From: Spinellus fusiger
Lineage: Eukaryota; Mucoromycota; Mucoromycetes; Mucorales; Phycomycetaceae
Assembly: GCA_025094145.1 (NCBI GenBank)
Contig: JALLLS010000021.1
Coordinates: forward strand, 400,306 to 464,305
Reading direction: 5' to 3'
Length of the DNA stretch: 64,000 bases
Under the pieces are notes generated by a model that had not been told where the DNA came from, ran no database searches, and saw only the letters and a program-made list of their open reading frames with translations. Position numbers and translations under genes: made by a program. This document shows, in pieces, positions 60,103 to 64,000 of the stretch (the stretch's first letter is position 1; each line of letters opens with the position of its first letter).

Positions 60103-61947
60103 TTACCTTGAAAGCTTGATCACCTTGATATATAGATCTTTGTCTTGGTCGCTTGCTGTTTTCATAATCGTATTGACATAGACTGTGAATGGTACATCCA
60201 AGTCCATAGTCTTGAATTGGCCTGATGGTGGAAGAAGTAGATGAGTCATTTCAGGCTCTCTCTCTCTGTGTGTAGGAGGAAGAATGGGGTAAAATACCTT
60301 TAAATGAGTTTTGTAGACTAAGTCCAATAATAAACATTGTCCTGTAAACAATAACAGGTTGCTGATGTGTCATTGGTATACTGTCTTTTGCTGATCCTAT
60401 ACATTTATTATATTGAAATTTATTTTTCTCTGCCGTTGTTTGGTATTCGTATTCACTAGTGTATAGTCTAGTTGTAGGCCGTATATGCCGAATAACAGGA
60501 ATAACTTCAAGCAACTGAACAAGACGAGGAATAGTAAAAGATAATTTATTGTACCTATAGTGCTTTGCGAATGGGTGAACTATAAGCGACTCTCTTACTT
60601 ACCACTTTTGATGGGAGGCCACAGAGGTATTGCTTACAACAACACCCAGAAAATGTTTATATGTCTTTGTCATGATGAAAGACATAAACAGAGCATTTAG
60701 CAAGTTACAGGGATCAATACACTGGGCATGTAATATATCAGAAGCTACCAATATATAAAATAAAAATAAAAAGATAAAAATGGAGACACATTTATTATTG
60801 CTATTATTACTATTACCTTGTTTGAATTCAGTGGTAAGGACATATAGTGTTGACTTTGTTACATTAGGTACAATGTCCCCACCTAAGAGACCAGGCAATC
60901 GAATAGACATATAGGCATTTTCCCTTTTCTTCTGATTGATATTAGGTTATATAGCACTGCTATCGTCTCTTAACTTACCAAATCATCATATGACACAGGT
61001 TGTGCTTGCCCATTCACAGCCATTGTATTTATTACCACAGGAGTAGGCCATGGCCACCTACTCCACATATCAAAGAAGTTGGCTAACAAACAGTAAATAG
61101 TCAACGGAATAGTAATCTTTGTCTTGATATGAGATATATATGTACAAAGAAGTAAGAGAACCAATGCTGTCTTATTCAAATAACCAAAGCTGGAGACATC
61201 AACATCTCTTTGGTAAGCCCAGTGTTGAATATACTGGAAGACATGACGAAATGTATCCAAGTGAGATGGTTTGATATATGACAGTATAAGCTGAGTTATT
61301 CTGAGATGCTCTAGGCTATGAACATATAGATCATCACAGCTTGATAGCACAGATAGATCAAGAACATTAAAATTCATAGGGATCGCAGGCATTTTGAGAC
61401 GTATAAATCTAAGTATGACCTTTGGCTGGATGAATAGAGTCTTTCTAGGGCTGCGTTTACCGTAAAAAATTCTATACGACAGCTGATGTTTGGAACTCGA
61501 GTACATTCATTTATCTACAGTGATATTTATAAGGGGAGGCCTATTATTGTATGGACTTTGCTCTTTACCACCATGCTTCTTATCATCTCGTGCTGGTGCA
61601 TCAGGGATCCAAATACTTTAAAGAAATCACTGTGGTGGACAGATGAAGGTACTATTACAACTAAATCCATGTCACCATCTGTAATCAGAGACCCTAGGCC
61701 CTGGCAGCCTGATGGGAGTAGTTGGAAATAGATTCTTCTATTGATGTGTCTTTGATGTGAAGTGACTTGAGAAAAGTTAAAGAGAACATCTTTAATGATT
61801 TGAATGACTATGCGTCTAGGTGGATATAAATTATAAAGGTGAATGGCTGTTAGTGGGTAGATAAAAATACCTCTTTAAACTTTTGAGTGGGCCTTCGATG
61901 ATTCCTTGAGTCACAATATAGTCTTTCAACAGTTTGTCTGAATTCAT
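60103..61947 (-). CDS. Divergent poly(A) polymerase with a 1-nt frameshift
   Basis: Predicted nuclear enzyme that adds poly(A) to RNA 3' ends. Seven exons: 61947-61871, 61815-61557, 61514-60979, 60931-60817, 60744-60603, 60554-60298 and 60257-60103. The catalytic core shows GLGSLITDGDMDLVVIV (the DxD pair, Asp74 and Asp76). Then come TRVPNISCRIEFF, KMPAIPMNFNVLDLSVLSS, FQYIQHWAYQRDVDVSSFGY, the MWSRWPWPTPVVIN block and VTKSTLYVLTTEF, in the order of canonical poly(A) polymerases. Exon 3 is 536 nt where 537 are needed: the frame slips at the four-T run 61392-61395. With one more base the protein would be 513 residues. The 42-nt intron 61515-61556 has a weak GTCCAT donor. Sequence error, pseudogene or true frameshift cannot be told apart here. 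Confidence 0.8.
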
Positions 61948-63719
61948 ACTAGAACACTAGTTGTACTATGGTTATAAAAGTAAGAGCAAGATGGTATTGA
62001 TTGCTAATATTCATCTCTTTTTTTATATATACTTTTTTTTAGATAGTTTATATCTTTATAGGACAATAAGATGATAATCTAAGCAACTTAGTATAATAGT
62101 TTAGCAATGTATTATGTATAAGATGTTATGTGTCTTTTGTTTTTGTTTAGATTGTTACATTGCATAAGCTAATAAGATATGATTTTTCATTAAATTAAAG
62201 ATAAAAATAAACAAGTATTTAGAAAAACATGAACGCTAGTTTATAGGTTTATTAATTGTGCTTGTTTAAATGCCTGTCAGTGGACATATATGATCTTTGT
62301 CTGTTAATATTTTTAAATGTGTGATATTTCAGCGACAACGGAATAGAATGATTTAAGATACAGTAAACATGTAGGATAGACTCTCAACCTTTCTTTTTCT
62401 CATTTTTCTATCGTTATTAGAGTCTATGGATGATATCTATCTTTTTAAAAATATTAATATTGGTTAAATTCAAACAAACGCCTTCAAGTGTATTCGTAGT
62501 AAACATGTTTGACTAACAGAGAAAGATATCTATTTTTGGATAAGGCAGTAAAACAAATGAATTAAGATAACATAGATATGAACCATGTCTAGCTTGTTAA
62601 TATTTCTAGAGATATAGCCTCCACTTAGGTGAATAGGTAATAGTAATAACAGCATTAGTAATAATCAAAGTAAGATAGCAAGTATTATTTTTGGTTTTGA
62701 TCCAAAGGGAACTTTGACAGATTGAGGATTAAACTTCTTTCGCTTATTAACGGGTCTTTCAGCTTATTTTAAGCAGCATTATGATTATATCTTTTATTTG
62801 TATCAATATGGAAGTGTATTGAGATTCTCTATTTCTTTTGGTTTAAATTTTCATGCTAGAGTAGACCCTCAAGAAATTTAAAACAGAACGTTCTAAATTC
62901 TTCACAGATGGGTAGATGTCAACACTAACCCAGACCCGAGTTTAGGTTATGAACATACTTGTGTCAGAAACACATGCATGAACTAGTGAAAATGTAGATA
63001 CTTTGAAAATATCGTTCATAATAAGAGAATATAGAGAAAGAAAGAAAGAAAGAAAGAAAACAGCAAGATATATTCGAATAGAATAGAGGATATCTTCTAT
63101 TATTGATGAGTTCTTATTTCATCTTCCCTTGTTTATGAGACTATTTATTATTATTACTATTATTATTATTAAAAAATCTTCTTAGCCTTTAATTTTGTTT
63201 GTTTGTTTGTTGTTTTCATTTTGTTCGTGAGAATTATTGAGCTTTGACAGTCATTGTAGATGCATTCCCTTGATAAACCCCCTTTCAACTATACTTGTGC
63301 CATATTTGGCCCACTGTAGAGTATTGACAGGAGTGAGAATTAAACGCCATTGCATTGATGAAATAGAAATAAAATTCAAGAATAAAAGAAATAAAAATAA
63401 TCTAACCTTTCTATCATAATATCTGCCTCATCTAACACAAATGAACAAATTATAAAGCCTTTTTGAAACAAGAAGTAAGGTGTTGTTGAGTTTAATAACT
63501 GAATATTGTTCAAAATTCATTTCAGACAATGATGGATCTTTGCCAGAGTATGAGCACCTATATTTAAATGAGCACAATTTGAGGCACAATAAAGAGATTT
63601 AATATATACATGTATGATCATTTGAAGATGTACTCTTGGATAGTTATAAAAAGAAAAGAGACTTGACTAGACAAAAGTTTATTAGTATTGAACCGAATGT
63701 CTTTATTTCATCCATATGA
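61948..63719. other. Gene-free region
   Basis: AT-rich DNA with GAAA repeats near 63038-63058 and ATT runs near 63146-63170. An open frame at 63237-63419 shows no recognisable domain. Confidence 0.5.
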
Positions 63720-64000
63720 GCTCATAATGTTTTTTTGGAGACGTGAGTGATGGTGTGGGATTTCTTTTCAAGTAAAGGTGTTGGGAGACTGTATGTGGGG
63801 AGGGGCAGTATTGGTTGTTTCGGGTACATTGATATCTTGAGAGAAGTCTATTGCACTGGATTGGCCTATCTTACCACATTAAATCTAAGAGTAGGCTATG
63901 ATCAAGAGAAAAATGCCAATTACCCTACTATATGATGACTAGACAATACATAGAGAAGGGCATAGCCACCATTGAATGATTGACCCACCCAGATCCTTAC
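63720..64000 (+). mobile_element. Third Tc1/mariner transposase fragment, cut by the window edge
   Basis: The plus strand reads VWDFFSSKGVGRLYVG and GYIDILREV from about 63750, matching the central VWGCFSSKG...IDILRE part of Tc1-like transposases. A degenerate W-L-T-H-P-D-P stretch follows near 63983-64000, where the WPAQSPDLNP motif is expected. Stops and a frame slip intervene. The fragment continues past 64000; no left terminal repeat was found. Relative to the other two Tc1 fragments it is on the opposite strand. Confidence 0.65.

Noticed and set aside
61486..61731. 81-codon plus-strand frame with a hydrophobic segment
   Set aside because: Overlaps the antisense of the poly(A) polymerase-like exons, whose conserved motifs explain the sequence better.
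1..64000. CRISPR array, bacterial operons or ribosome-binding sites
   Set aside because: Spliceosomal introns throughout and eukaryotic gene content; no regularly spaced direct repeats other than microsatellites.

Overview
The window is eukaryotic and looks like an early-diverging fungus, most likely Mucoromycota (inference from gene content, AT-rich intergenic DNA, short GT-AG introns of about 40-120 nt and the types of transposon relic present). There are no rRNA genes, no CRISPR arrays and no convincing tRNA. Gene models below were spliced by hand; summed exon lengths give intact reading frames for every model except where stated.

Layout. 0.9-2.7 kb: an MFS permease of the allantoate/nicotinate (Dal5/Tna1) type, minus strand. 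2.7-20.3 kb: a gene-poor transposon graveyard with two solo LTRs of one family (TGTCGT...ACGACA, each with a 4-bp target duplication), two copies of a longer LTR-like repeat (TGTAATGTT...), and a relic resembling Fanzor/TnpB-like nucleases that is split by a Tc1/mariner relic. 20.3-25.9 kb: a compact plus-strand cluster of AMP deaminase, TAP42/alpha4 and adenine phosphoribosyltransferase. 26-27.1 kb: a decayed gene of unknown type. 28.3-32.1 kb: nucleoporin Nup54/Nup57 (minus), a TMEM42-like transporter fold (plus) and an alpha/beta hydrolase (minus). 32-36.5 kb: gene-free. 36.6-48.7 kb: a secreted LRR protein built from one-repeat exons, a Kre9/Knh1-like GPI protein, SMC6 (21 exons) and a TMEM198-like DUF4203 membrane protein. 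48.7-51.5 kb: repeat relics including a second Tc1 fragment. 51.6-61.9 kb: Asteroid-type XPG nuclease (minus) head-to-head with a SERINC/TMS1 gene (plus), a GT28-type sterol/lipid glycosyltransferase (minus), Sm protein E (plus) and a divergent poly(A) polymerase with a 1-nt frameshift (minus). 62-64 kb: gene-free DNA, with a third Tc1 fragment running off the right edge.

How the genes relate. Apart from the neighbouring purine genes (APRT makes AMP; AMP deaminase converts AMP to IMP), the genes are unrelated housekeeping or cell-surface functions. Packing is tight inside gene islands (16-bp convergent and about 104-160-bp divergent spacings) and loose in the repeat-filled islands between them. 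The most unusual structure is the nested relic at 14.9-17.1 kb: removing the Tc1 element and one TA rejoins an open frame of the host element.
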